Source of the DNA: CAXSEF01 sp964236695
GTDB lineage: Bacteria > Pseudomonadota > Alphaproteobacteria > Acetobacterales > Acetobacteraceae
Length of the DNA stretch: 64,000 nt
Reading direction: 5' to 3'
Assembly: GCA_964236695.1 (NCBI GenBank)
Contig: CAXSFU010000001.1
Span: forward strand, 62,001-126,000
Part shown: piece after piece, positions 49,642 to 58,298 of the stretch
How positions within the stretch are numbered: the stretch's first letter is position 1
How the letters are laid out: each line of letters begins with the position of its first letter
Program-made: the position numbers and the translations under genes
Notes under the pieces: generated by a model
The model's database searches: none
Told to the model about the DNA's origin: nothing
Seen by the model: only the letters and a program-made list of their open reading frames with translations

Positions 49642-51177
49642 ATGACCCGTCGCTTCTTCCTGTCGACGCCGATCTACTACGTCAACGGCGCGCCCCACAT
49701 CGGCCACGCCTACACCTCGATCGCCGCCGACGTGGTGGCGCGGTGGCAGCGTCTGGACGGGGCGGACGTGTTCTTCCTGACCGGCACCGACGAGCACGGC
49801 CAGAAGGTCGAGCGGGCGGCGCAGGACGCGGGGGTCGAGCCGCAGGCCTTCGTGGACCAGGTGTCGGCCGACTTCCGCGACATGGCCGACCGCATGGGCG
49901 TGTCGTACGACGCGTTCATCCGCACCACCGATCCCGCGCACAAGGCGGGCGTGCAGGCGCTGTGGCGCAGGCTGCGGGAGTCGGGCGACATCTACCTCGG
50001 GCACTACGAGGGCTGGTACGCGGTGCGCGACGAGGCGTTCTACGGCGAGGACGAGCTGGTGGCGCGCGCGGACGGCACTCGGGTCGCGCCATCCGGGGCG
50101 CCGGTGGCGTGGGTGCGCGAGCCGTCGTACTTCTTCCGGCTGTCGGCGTGGGGCGATCGTCTGCTGGCGCTGTATGAGGCGCATCCGGAGTTCATCGCGC
50201 CCGCCTCGGCGCACAACGAGGTCGTGAGCTTCGTGCGCTCCGGGCTGCGCGACCTGTCGATCAGCCGCACCAGCTTCCGCTGGGGGATCGAGGTGCCGGA
50301 CGACCCGGCGCACGTGGTCTACGTGTGGCTCGACGCGCTGGCGAACTACGTGACCGCGCTGGGCTTTCCGGACGAGGCGGCGCCGCTGTGGGGGTACTGG
50401 CCGGCGCAGCTGCACCTGGTGGGCAAGGAGATCGTGCGCTTCCACGCGATCTACTGGCCGGCGTTCCTGCTGGCGGCGGGGCTGGCGCTGCCGGAACGGA
50501 TCTACGCCAACGGCTGGTGGACGGTGGAGGGCGAAAAGATGAGCAAGTCGGTCGGCAACGTCGTCGACCCGCGCGAGCTGGCCGACGAGTTCGGGCTCGA
50601 CCCGTTGCGCTTCTTCCTGCTGCGCGAGAAGCCGTTCGGGGCGGACGGGGATTTCTCCCGCCGCGCGCTGATCGGGCGGATGAACGTCGAGCTGGCCAAC
50701 GACCTGGGCAACCTGGCGCAACGCTCGCTGTCGCTGATCGCGAAGACCTTTGCGGGCGTGCTGCCGGCACGCGGGGTGGCGGGCGAGGAGGACGCGGAGA
50801 TGCTGGCGATGGCCGACGCTCTGCCGGGGCTGCTGCGCGAGCGGCTCGGGCGGCAGGCACCGCACGAGGCGCTGGAGGAGGTGTGGCGCGTGGTGCGGGC
50901 GGGCAACGCCTACATCGACCGCCAGGCGCCATGGGCGCTGCGCAGGACCGACCTGGTGCGGATGGGCGAGGTGCTGCGCGTGCTGGCCGACGTGCTGCGG
51001 GTGGTGGCCACGGTGCTGCAGCCGTTCATGCCGGGCAGCATGGGGCGCATGCTCGACCAGCTCGGCGTGCCGGGCGACGCGCGCGACCTCGCGGCGCTCG
51101 GGCGCCCGGTCGCGGACGGGACCGTGCTGCCGGCGCCGCAGGGGATCTTTCCCCGTCACGTGGAGCCGGCGGCGTGA
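49642..51177 (+). CDS. metG: Methionine-tRNA ligase
   Basis: A 511-residue class I tRNA synthetase. HIGH at residues 19-22, KMSKS at 299-303 and the anticodon-binding helical domain are all present. The short connective insertion without a CxxC zinc knuckle marks the MetG type found in many alphaproteobacteria. The ATG at 49642 matches the homologous N-terminus; an ATG at 49597 is possible. The stop overlaps the start of tatD in GTGA, so they are coupled. Confidence 0.95.
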   Translation: MTRRFFLSTPIYYVNGAPHIGHAYTSIAADVVARWQRLDGADVFFLTGTDEHGQKVERAAQDAGVEPQAFVDQVSADFRDMADRMGVSYDAFIRTTDPAHKAGVQALWRRLRESGDIYLGHYEGWYAVRDEAFYGEDELVARADGTRVAPSGAPVAWVREPSYFFRLSAWGDRLLALYEAHPEFIAPASAHNEVVSFVRSGLRDLSISRTSFRWGIEVPDDPAHVVYVWLDALANYVTALGFPDEAAPLWGYWPAQLHLVGKEIVRFHAIYWPAFLLAAGLALPERIYANGWWTVEGEKMSKSVGNVVDPRELADEFGLDPLRFFLLREKPFGADGDFSRRALIGRMNVELANDLGNLAQRSLSLIAKTFAGVLPARGVAGEEDAEMLAMADALPGLLRERLGRQAPHEALEEVWRVVRAGNAYIDRQAPWALRRTDLVRMGEVLRVLADVLRVVATVLQPFMPGSMGRMLDQLGVPGDARDLAALGRPVADGTVLPAPQGIFPRHVEPAA

Positions 51178-52004
51178 GCGGGGCTGGGGCGGGGCAGGGG
51201 CCGGCGCCGGGGTCGCTGGTCGACTCGCACTGCCATCTCGACGCGCTGGGGCCGGAGGAGCTGGAGGGCGTGGTCGCGCGGGCTGCCGCGGCGGGGGTCG
51301 GGGAGATGGTGTGCATCAGCACGCGGCTGTCGCAGACCGCAGCGCTGGTCGGGCTTGCGGAGTCGCGGCCGGAACTGTGGTGCACGGTCGGCATCCACCC
51401 GCACCATGCAGGCGAGGAGGGGCCGGTGCCCGAGGTCGGGCACCTGGCGTCGCTGGCCGCGCATCCGCGGGTGATCGGCATCGGGGAGTCGGGGCTCGAC
51501 TATTTCCACGAGCGTGCGCCACACGGGGTGCAGGCGGACAGCTTTCGCGCGCATATCCGGGCGGCGCGGCGGGCTGGGGTGCCGCTGGTGATCCATGCGC
51601 GCGATGCCGACGAGGACGTGGCGACAATCCTGCGCGAGGAGCTGGGTGCAGGGCAGGGGGTAGCGGCGGACGGCTTCGGCTTCGTGCTGCACTGCTTCAG
51701 CTCCGGGCGCGGGCTGGCGGAGGTCGGGCTGGCGCTGGGCGGATACATCGGGGTGTCGGGGATGCTGACGTTTCCGCGCTCCGTGGACCTGCGTGAGATC
51801 CTGCGCGACGTGCCGGCGGAGCGGCTGCTGGTGGAAACGGACTCGCCGTTCCTGGCGCCGGTGCCGCACCGAGGACAGCGCAACGAGCCGGCCTGGGTCG
51901 CGGACACGGCGCGCGCGTTGGCGGTGCTGCGCGGCGTGACGCCCGGGGAGATCGCCGCGCTGACCACGGGCAACTTCCGCGCCCTGTTCCGCAAGGCGGC
52001 ATGA
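51174..52004 (+). CDS. tatD: TatD family metal-dependent hydrolase
   Basis: A 276-residue TIM-barrel nuclease of the TatD/YcfH family. Metal ligands are visible: SHCHLDAL, VGIHPHHAGEE, GESGLDYFHE, HARDAD, HCFSS and VETDSPFLAPVPHRG. TatD has 3'-5' exonuclease activity and takes part in DNA damage response and quality control. The GTG start overlaps metG's stop by 4 nt, and its own stop overlaps the MBL hydrolase ATG (ATGA). The metG-tatD-MBL triplet is one translational unit. Confidence 0.93.
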   Translation: MSGAGAGQGPAPGSLVDSHCHLDALGPEELEGVVARAAAAGVGEMVCISTRLSQTAALVGLAESRPELWCTVGIHPHHAGEEGPVPEVGHLASLAAHPRVIGIGESGLDYFHERAPHGVQADSFRAHIRAARRAGVPLVIHARDADEDVATILREELGAGQGVAADGFGFVLHCFSSGRGLAEVGLALGGYIGVSGMLTFPRSVDLREILRDVPAERLLVETDSPFLAPVPHRGQRNEPAWVADTARALAVLRGVTPGEIAALTTGNFRALFRKAA

Positions 52005-52807
52005 GCGCCGGGCCGGCGATGCGGGTGACGATGCTCGGCTGCGGCGGGTCGGCCGGGGTGCCACAGATCGGCGGCGCGGACGGACGCGGCGACTGGGGGG
52101 CGTGCGATCCTGGCGAGGCGCGCAACCGGCGGTCGCGGTCCTCGATCGTAGTGGAGACCGCGGCGGGCCGGCGCATCCTGGTCGACACCGGGCCGGAGCT
52201 GCGCGGCCAGCTGCTGTCGTGCGGCATCGCCTCGCTCGACGCCGTGCTGTTCACCCATGGGCACGCCGACCACGTGGTTGGCCTCGACGACCTGCGCATC
52301 GTCAACCGGGTGACCGGGCGGCCGCTCGCGGCCTATGCCACGCAGACGACGCTCGACGATCTCGCCAGACGGTTCGACTACGTGTTCCGGCCGTGGAAGC
52401 CGCCAGGCTTCTACCGGCCGGTGCTGGTGCCGCACGCCGTGGCGCCAGGCCAGGTGGTGGAGATCGCCGGCGCAGAGGTGGCGCTGTTCGACCAAGACCA
52501 TCAGGTGACGCGCACGCTCGGGCTGCGCATCGGCGGCTTCGGCTACTCGACCGACGTGGTGGCGCTGGACGACGCGGGGTTCGCGGCGCTGGCGGGCGTG
52601 GACACCTGGGTGGTCGGCTGCTTCCAGCGGCAGCGGCACATGACGCACGCGCATGTCGATCTGGCGGTCGAGTGGGCGCGTCGCGTGGGCGCGCGGCGCA
52701 CCGTGCTGACCCACATGGGGTTTGACCTGGACTGGGACTGGATGCGGCGGAACCTGCCGGAGGGCATCGAGCCTGGCCACGACGGGCTGGTGCTCGACAT
52801 CGGCTGA
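52001..52807 (+). CDS. MBL-fold metallo-hydrolase (PhnP-like)
   Basis: A 268-residue metallo-beta-lactamase fold protein. The metal site THGHADHVVGLDDLR and HLTHMGFD-like TVLTHMGFDLDWD are intact, and the N-terminal CGGSAGVPQIGG is typical of PhnP/tRNase Z-like phosphodiesterases. The set Asp/His in FDQDHQVTRTLGLRIGG follows. Usual context is directly after tatD, as seen here. Substrate may be a cyclic phosphodiester; not proven. Confidence 0.9.
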   Translation: MSAGPAMRVTMLGCGGSAGVPQIGGADGRGDWGACDPGEARNRRSRSSIVVETAAGRRILVDTGPELRGQLLSCGIASLDAVLFTHGHADHVVGLDDLRIVNRVTGRPLAAYATQTTLDDLARRFDYVFRPWKPPGFYRPVLVPHAVAPGQVVEIAGAEVALFDQDHQVTRTLGLRIGGFGYSTDVVALDDAGFAALAGVDTWVVGCFQRQRHMTHAHVDLAVEWARRVGARRTVLTHMGFDLDWDWMRRNLPEGIEPGHDGLVLDIG

Positions 52808-52827
52808 CGCCGGTGTTCGCGGCCCTG

Positions 52828-52856
52828 AAATTTGCATAATATACATTCTGCGACTT
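52828..52856 (+). promoter_or_regulatory. AT-rich candidate promoter region of mazG
   Basis: AAATTTGCATAATATACATT in an otherwise GC-rich gap between the MBL gene and mazG holds a -10-like TATACA or CATAAT. I cannot assign a clear -35 box. Confidence 0.3.
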
Positions 52857-52868
52857 GAGGAGATGGCG

Positions 52869-53807
52869 ATGACAGAGGACCAGATCGAGCTGCAGCGCCT
52901 GCTCGACGTCATGGCGGCGCTGCGCGACCCGGTCACCGGCTGTCCCTGGGACCGCGCGCAGGATTTCGCCACCATCGCCCCCTACACCGTCGAGGAAGCC
53001 TACGAGGTGGCCGATGCCATCGCGCGCCGGGACTGGCCGGCCCTGCCCGGCGAGCTGGGCGACCTGCTGTTCCAGGTCGTGTACCACGCACGACTCGCCG
53101 AGGAAGCCGGCCTGTTCCGCTTCTCCGACGTGGCGGCGGCCATCGCGGACAAGATGCTGCGCCGCCACCCGCACGTGTTCGGCGACGCGGCGGCGCGGGA
53201 AGCGGGCGCGGCTCCTGGCGCCTGGGAAGCCGCCAAGGCACGCGAGCGTGGCGCATTGCCGCCGGCCCAGGTGGCGGACGCCGGAGAGCACGGGCGCGCG
53301 GCCAATGCCGCCGGGTCTGTGGAGGACGCGGGCGTGGTGCTGGCCGACATTCCCCTCGCCCTGCCCGCCCTGTCCAGGGCGGCCCGCATCACCCGCCGTG
53401 TCGCCGCGGTCGGCTTCGACTGGCCGGACGCCCCGGCGGTTCTCGACAAGCTTGCCGAGGAGACCGCGGAGCTGCGGGCCGAGCTGACGCAGGCCGATCC
53501 GGGCCGGCTTGCGGACGAGATGGGCGACATGCTGTTCGTGATGGCCAACCTCGCTCGCAAGCTCGGCCTCGACGCGGAAACCTGTCTGCGCCAGGCCAAC
53601 CATAAGTTCGCCCGCAGGTTCCGCGGCGTGGAGCGCCTGCTCGCCGCGGAAGGGCGCACGCCGGCAGAGGCGAGCCTGGCGGAGATGGAGGCCGCGTGGC
53701 AGGCCGTGAAGCGGAGCGAAGTCGACGGGCAGTCACGGACACCGCAAAGTCCGGAGGCTCTGCCCCTCACACCCGCCATAAGCCCGCCCTTGGCGCCTTC
53801 CCTCTGA
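52869..53807 (+). CDS. mazG: Nucleoside triphosphate pyrophosphohydrolase
   Basis: A 312-residue MazG all-alpha NTP pyrophosphatase with two MazG-type units: GCPWDRAQDFATIAPYTVEEAYEVADAI with EEAYE, then LAEETAELRAELTQAD and ADEMGDMLFVMANLARKLG, the metal-binding EExxE and ExxD motifs. It removes aberrant or excess NTPs. The ATG at 52869 is chosen because GAGGAG lies 6 nt upstream; an ATG two codons earlier has no spacing. The last ~25 residues (SRTPQSPEALPLTPAIS...) come from a degenerate dispersed-repeat sequence. Convergent to the hflX operon. Confidence 0.92.
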   Translation: MTEDQIELQRLLDVMAALRDPVTGCPWDRAQDFATIAPYTVEEAYEVADAIARRDWPALPGELGDLLFQVVYHARLAEEAGLFRFSDVAAAIADKMLRRHPHVFGDAAAREAGAAPGAWEAAKARERGALPPAQVADAGEHGRAANAAGSVEDAGVVLADIPLALPALSRAARITRRVAAVGFDWPDAPAVLDKLAEETAELRAELTQADPGRLADEMGDMLFVMANLARKLGLDAETCLRQANHKFARRFRGVERLLAAEGRTPAEASLAEMEAAWQAVKRSEVDGQSRTPQSPEALPLTPAISPPLAPSL

Positions 53808-53835
53808 TACCAGCGGTCGAAGGTCTTGACCTGTC

Positions 53836-53967
53836 AAGGCGAGCAAGGCTGGGCTCTGCCCAGACCCGCCAGGGGCAAGCCGCCCCTGGACCGGCTTTCT
53901 TAAGTAGTGGATTCCAAAGGCCTGCCTTTGGCGGGGTCCAGGGGCAGAGCCCCTGGCCTTCCTTTCC
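53836..53967. repeat. GC-rich four-hairpin repeat, copy 15
   Basis: GCTGGGCTCTGCCCAGAC, CAGGGGCAAGCCGCCCCTG, spacer TTTCTTAAGTAGTGG, CCAAAGGCCTGCCTTTGG and CCAGGGGCAGAGCCCCTGG. A decayed fragment of another copy precedes it in 53745-53805. It lies between the convergent mazG and IMPase-family genes. Confidence 0.88.
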
Positions 53968-54019
53968 TGACCGGTCAAGGCAGACGGCCGCAGGGGCTGC
54001 CTTCCGGGCCCACGCGGCC

Positions 54020-54849
54020 TCAGCCCGTCCCGTCCAGCAGCGCCGCCCGCAGCGCCGCCCAGCTGTCGCGGTCCGGGGCGCAGATCAGCCCGCCCCCGGC
54101 GTGGCCCGGCCGGTACTCGCTGCCGTCGAAGCGCGCCGACCAGCCGCCGGCCTCGCGGTGCAGCAGCCAGCCCGGCAGGTGGTCCCACGGCATCAGCCGG
54201 TTGAACATCAGGTAGTGCCAGTGACCCGCAGCAATCGCGCGATACTCGTGGGCGGCGCAGCGGTAGTCCCAGCTCGACGCCACGCGCGGCATGTTGCGCA
54301 GCACGGCCTCGCGCAGCGGCCGCTCCATGTAGCGCCACGACATCGCACCCTGCATCTCTGCGGGCGCCACGGGTGCGGCCACGCGCAGGTCGCTGCGCGT
54401 GCCGTCGGGCGACTCGCTCCAGGCCCCCTCCCCGCGCACCGCGATCGAGCTGTCGTCGACGACGGGGTCGTGGATCACGCTGGCCGCGACCTCGCCGCGC
54501 ACGATGGCCGCGACCATCACGCCGAACAGCGGCAGGCCGGCGCAGTAGTTCGCGGTGCCGTCGATCGGGTCCACGACGAAGGCGAGGTCCGCGTCGGCGA
54601 GCCGCCCCAGCAGCGACGGGTCGGCCGACGCCGCCTCCTCGCCGACGACGACGCAGCCGGGGAACAGGCGCTCCAGGCCGGAGGTGATCAGCGCCTCTGC
54701 GGCCTCGTCGGCCGCGGTGACGAAGTCGGTGGGCCCGGACTTGGTGCGCACCAGGTCGGGCGTCAGGCGGCGGAAGCGCGGCATGATCTCTGCGCGGGCC
54801 GCGGCGCGCACCAGCTGCACCAGCTCGTCCGCATCGCGGATGGTGATGG

Positions 54850-54853
<4 letters not shown>
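54020..54853 (-). CDS. Inositol-monophosphatase family phosphatase (histidinol-phosphatase type)
   Basis: A 277-residue member of the IMPase family. The metal-binding sequence DPIDGTANYCAGLPL and the EE in VVGEEAAS are intact, and WDHLPGWLLHREAGG closes the active site. In alphaproteobacteria such proteins next to hflX have been assigned as histidinol-phosphatases (HisN), but inositol or PAP phosphatase is possible. Its ATG at 54853 overlaps the hflX stop (ATGA), so it is coupled to it. C-terminal ~10 residues are not conserved. Confidence 0.87.
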
Positions 54854-56191
<1,338 letters not shown>

Positions 56192-56208
<17 letters not shown>

Positions 56209-56518
56209 GACTCATCTCCCGGCTGGCATCCCGGCCCGGGATCGTCAGCGTGTCGCGCGCCCCGGGTGCTGCCTGCGCCTCCGTCTTGACGCCGTCGAAC
56301 AGGCTGATCGGCGCCCCCGGCATCACCGTGCTGATGGCGTGCTTGTACACCAGCTGGGTGTGGCCGTCGCGGCGGAGCAGCACGGAGAAGTTGTCGAACC
56401 AGGTGATGATGCCCTGAAGCTTCACCCCGTTGACCAGAAACACGGTGACCGGGGTCTTGCTCTTGCGCACGTGGTTCAGAAAAACGTCCTGAACATTCTG
56501 CGTCTTCTCGGTGGCCAC
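56192..56518 (-). CDS. hfq: RNA-binding protein Hfq
   Basis: A 108-residue hexameric Sm-like RNA chaperone that pairs small RNAs with mRNAs. The Sm1 core (FLNHVRKSKTPVTVFLVNGVKL) and Sm2 core (LVYKHAISTVMP) are intact, with the DNFSVLL loop. The C-terminal tail (~residues 72-108) is acidic and unstructured, longer than in E. coli-like minimal forms of Rhizobiales. GTG at 56518 has AAGGA 9 nt upstream. Its end overlaps the presumed CTG start of hflX. Confidence 0.96.
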
Positions 56519-56720
56519 GGACGATGTCCTTCTTCTTGTTCTTGGCGTCGCTGCGCGGCGCCTACGGCGCCGGAACCGGCCGGCAGCTCCGGGTGCCCTG
56601 CTCCGACCCGCGCAGAGTGCACCCGACCGCCTCGCCGACGCAAGTTATTGTGCGCCGCAGCATCGCCCAGCGCGGGGGAACCATGCCTGCAAGGCTGTCA
56701 TGGAGCTGCCGGGCGCGATG
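56519..56720. other. Gap between ntrX and hfq, first part
   Basis: The 200 bp upstream of hfq should hold its promoter. I see no clear promoter, terminator or gene. The remaining part of the gap, up to ntrX's end, is the third copy of the AT-rich repeat. Confidence 0.35.
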
Positions 56721-56859
56721 GCAAGAAGGAAGCATGTTCTTTCTTGAAAGAAAGAACCAAAGAACTTTTGCAAATTTAACTCGGCGTCGCCCGCACGCCC
56801 GGGACTCCATGTGCAAAGTCTTTTTGCTTCTTTTTCTTCAGAAAAAGAAGACGCTTGCC
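56721..56859 (+). repeat. AT-rich double-palindrome repeat, copy 3
   Basis: TTCTTTCTTGAAAGAAAGAA at 56738-56757 and CTTTTTCTTCAGAAAAAG near 56831-56848, with CCAAAGAACTTTTGC and GCAAAGTCTTTTTGC between them. Same orientation as copy 2. Confidence 0.88.
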
Positions 56860-56903
56860 TGCCTGCCCGCGGCAACAAACAGCGTCCAAGCCTATGACAG
56901 TCG

Positions 56904-58298
56904 CTAGCTGGCGGCACGGTCCTCGGAGTTCACGCCGAGCTGCTTGAGCTTGCGGTGCAGCGCGCTGCGCTCCATGCCGACGAAGCCCGCGGTGCGGCTG
57001 ATGTTGCCGCCGAAGCGCAGCAGCTGGGCCTGCAGATACTGGGTCTCGAACAGGTCGCGCGCCTCGCGCAGCGGCAGCGCCATGATGTCGGCGGTGGGGT
57101 CGAAGTTGAGCAGCGCCGGCGCCCCCTGGCCGATCTCGGGCGGCAGCATGTCGGCTCGGATCGCGTCCTGGCCACCGGGCGCCATGATCAGCAGCCAGTC
57201 CATCAGGTTGCGCAGCTGGCGCACGTTGCCGGGCCAGTCGTAGGACTGCAGCGCGGTGAGCGCGTCGGCCGACAGGTCGCGGCCGGGGATGCCGGAGGTG
57301 TCCGCCGAGCGCGCCAGGAAGCGCCGGGCCAGCTCCGGCACGTCCTCGCGGCGCTCGCGCAGGCTCGGCACCCGCAGCGGCACCACGGCGAGACGGTAGT
57401 ACAGGTCCTCGCGGAAGCGGCCGGCGGCGATCTCTGCCTGCAGGTCGCGGTTGGTGGTGGCCAGCACGCGCACGTCGACCTTGACCCTGGAGGTGCCGCC
57501 GATGCGCTCGAAGGTCTGGTCCTGCAGCGCGCGCACGATCTTGCCCTGCGTCTCCAGCGGCATGTCGGAGATCTCGTCGAGCAGCAGGGTGCCGCCGTGC
57601 GCGCGCTCAAGCATTCCGGTGCGGCGCGGCACGCTCTGGCTGTCGGCGCCGGCCTCGATGCCGAACAGCTCCTCCTCGAAGCGCGAGGGGTTCAGGGTCG
57701 CGCAGTTCAGGGTGACGAACGGCCCCTCGGCGCGGCGCGAGCGGGCGTGGATCATGCGCGCGGCGACGTCCTTGCCGGCGCCCGCGGGCCCGGAGATCAG
57801 CACCCGCGAGCCGGTCGGCGCCACCCGGTCGATGGCGACTCGCAGCCCGTTCATGGCGCTGCTCTCGCCGGTCAGCTCCGCCTCGGCGCCGACGCGCAGG
57901 CGCAGCTCGGCGTTCTCCGCGGTCAGGCGGGCAGCCTCCAGCGCGCGGCGCACGATCAGCAGCAGGCGGTCGGACTTGAACGGCTTCTCGATGAAGTCGT
58001 AGGCGCCGTGCTGGATCGCGGCCACTGCGGTCTCGATGGTGCCGTGGCCGGAGATCATCACCGCGGGGACCACCGGCTCCTCGCTGTGCAGCGCCTGCAG
58101 GATGCCCAGGCCGTCGAGGCGCGAGCCCTGCAGCCAGATGTCGAGGATCACCAGCGAGGGCCGGCGCGTCCGGAACGCCGCGATCGCGGCATCGGCGTCG
58201 GCGGCCTGGCGGGTCTCGTAGCCTTCGTCGCGCAGGATGCCGTCGATCAGCATGCGGATGTCGGGCTCGTCGTCGACGATCAGGATCTCATGCGCCAT
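56904..58298 (-). CDS. ntrX: Nitrogen/redox response regulator NtrX
   Basis: A 464-residue NtrC-family response regulator. The receiver domain has DD at 9-10 and the phosphorylated Asp53 in ILDIWL, with KPF near 105. The AAA+ domain has Walker A GPAGAGKDVAARMI and Walker B GGTLLLDEI. The sigma54-contacting GAFTGA loop is missing: in its place after LFG comes IEAGADSQSV, as in other NtrX proteins, so it probably does not activate sigma54 directly. A Fis-type HTH (NISRTAGFVGMERSALHRKL) ends it. The ATG at 58298 has GGAAGG 8 nt upstream; the start overlaps ntrY by 11 nt. Confidence 0.93.
   Translation of the reverse strand: MAHEILIVDDEPDIRMLIDGILRDEGYETRQAADADAAIAAFRTRRPSLVILDIWLQGSRLDGLGILQALHSEEPVVPAVMISGHGTIETAVAAIQHGAYDFIEKPFKSDRLLLIVRRALEAARLTAENAELRLRVGAEAELTGESSAMNGLRVAIDRVAPTGSRVLISGPAGAGKDVAARMIHARSRRAEGPFVTLNCATLNPSRFEEELFGIEAGADSQSVPRRTGMLERAHGGTLLLDEISDMPLETQGKIVRALQDQTFERIGGTSRVKVDVRVLATTNRDLQAEIAAGRFREDLYYRLAVVPLRVPSLRERREDVPELARRFLARSADTSGIPGRDLSADALTALQSYDWPGNVRQLRNLMDWLLIMAPGGQDAIRADMLPPEIGQGAPALLNFDPTADIMALPLREARDLFETQYLQAQLLRFGGNISRTAGFVGMERSALHRKLKQLGVNSEDRAAS

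Noticed and set aside
53745..53807. Considered ending mazG earlier, before the repeat-like tail
   Set aside because: There is no stop codon before 53805 in this frame, so the tail must be translated if the gene is.
3895..53967. Considered whether the many GC-rich repeats form a CRISPR or tandem array
   Set aside because: They are tens of kilobases apart in single copies at gene ends, with internal hairpins and no spacer regularity.
56511..56747. Small plus-strand frame over the hfq upstream region and the AT-rich repeat
   Set aside because: The peptide ends in the repeat, has no site and is not like any known short protein.
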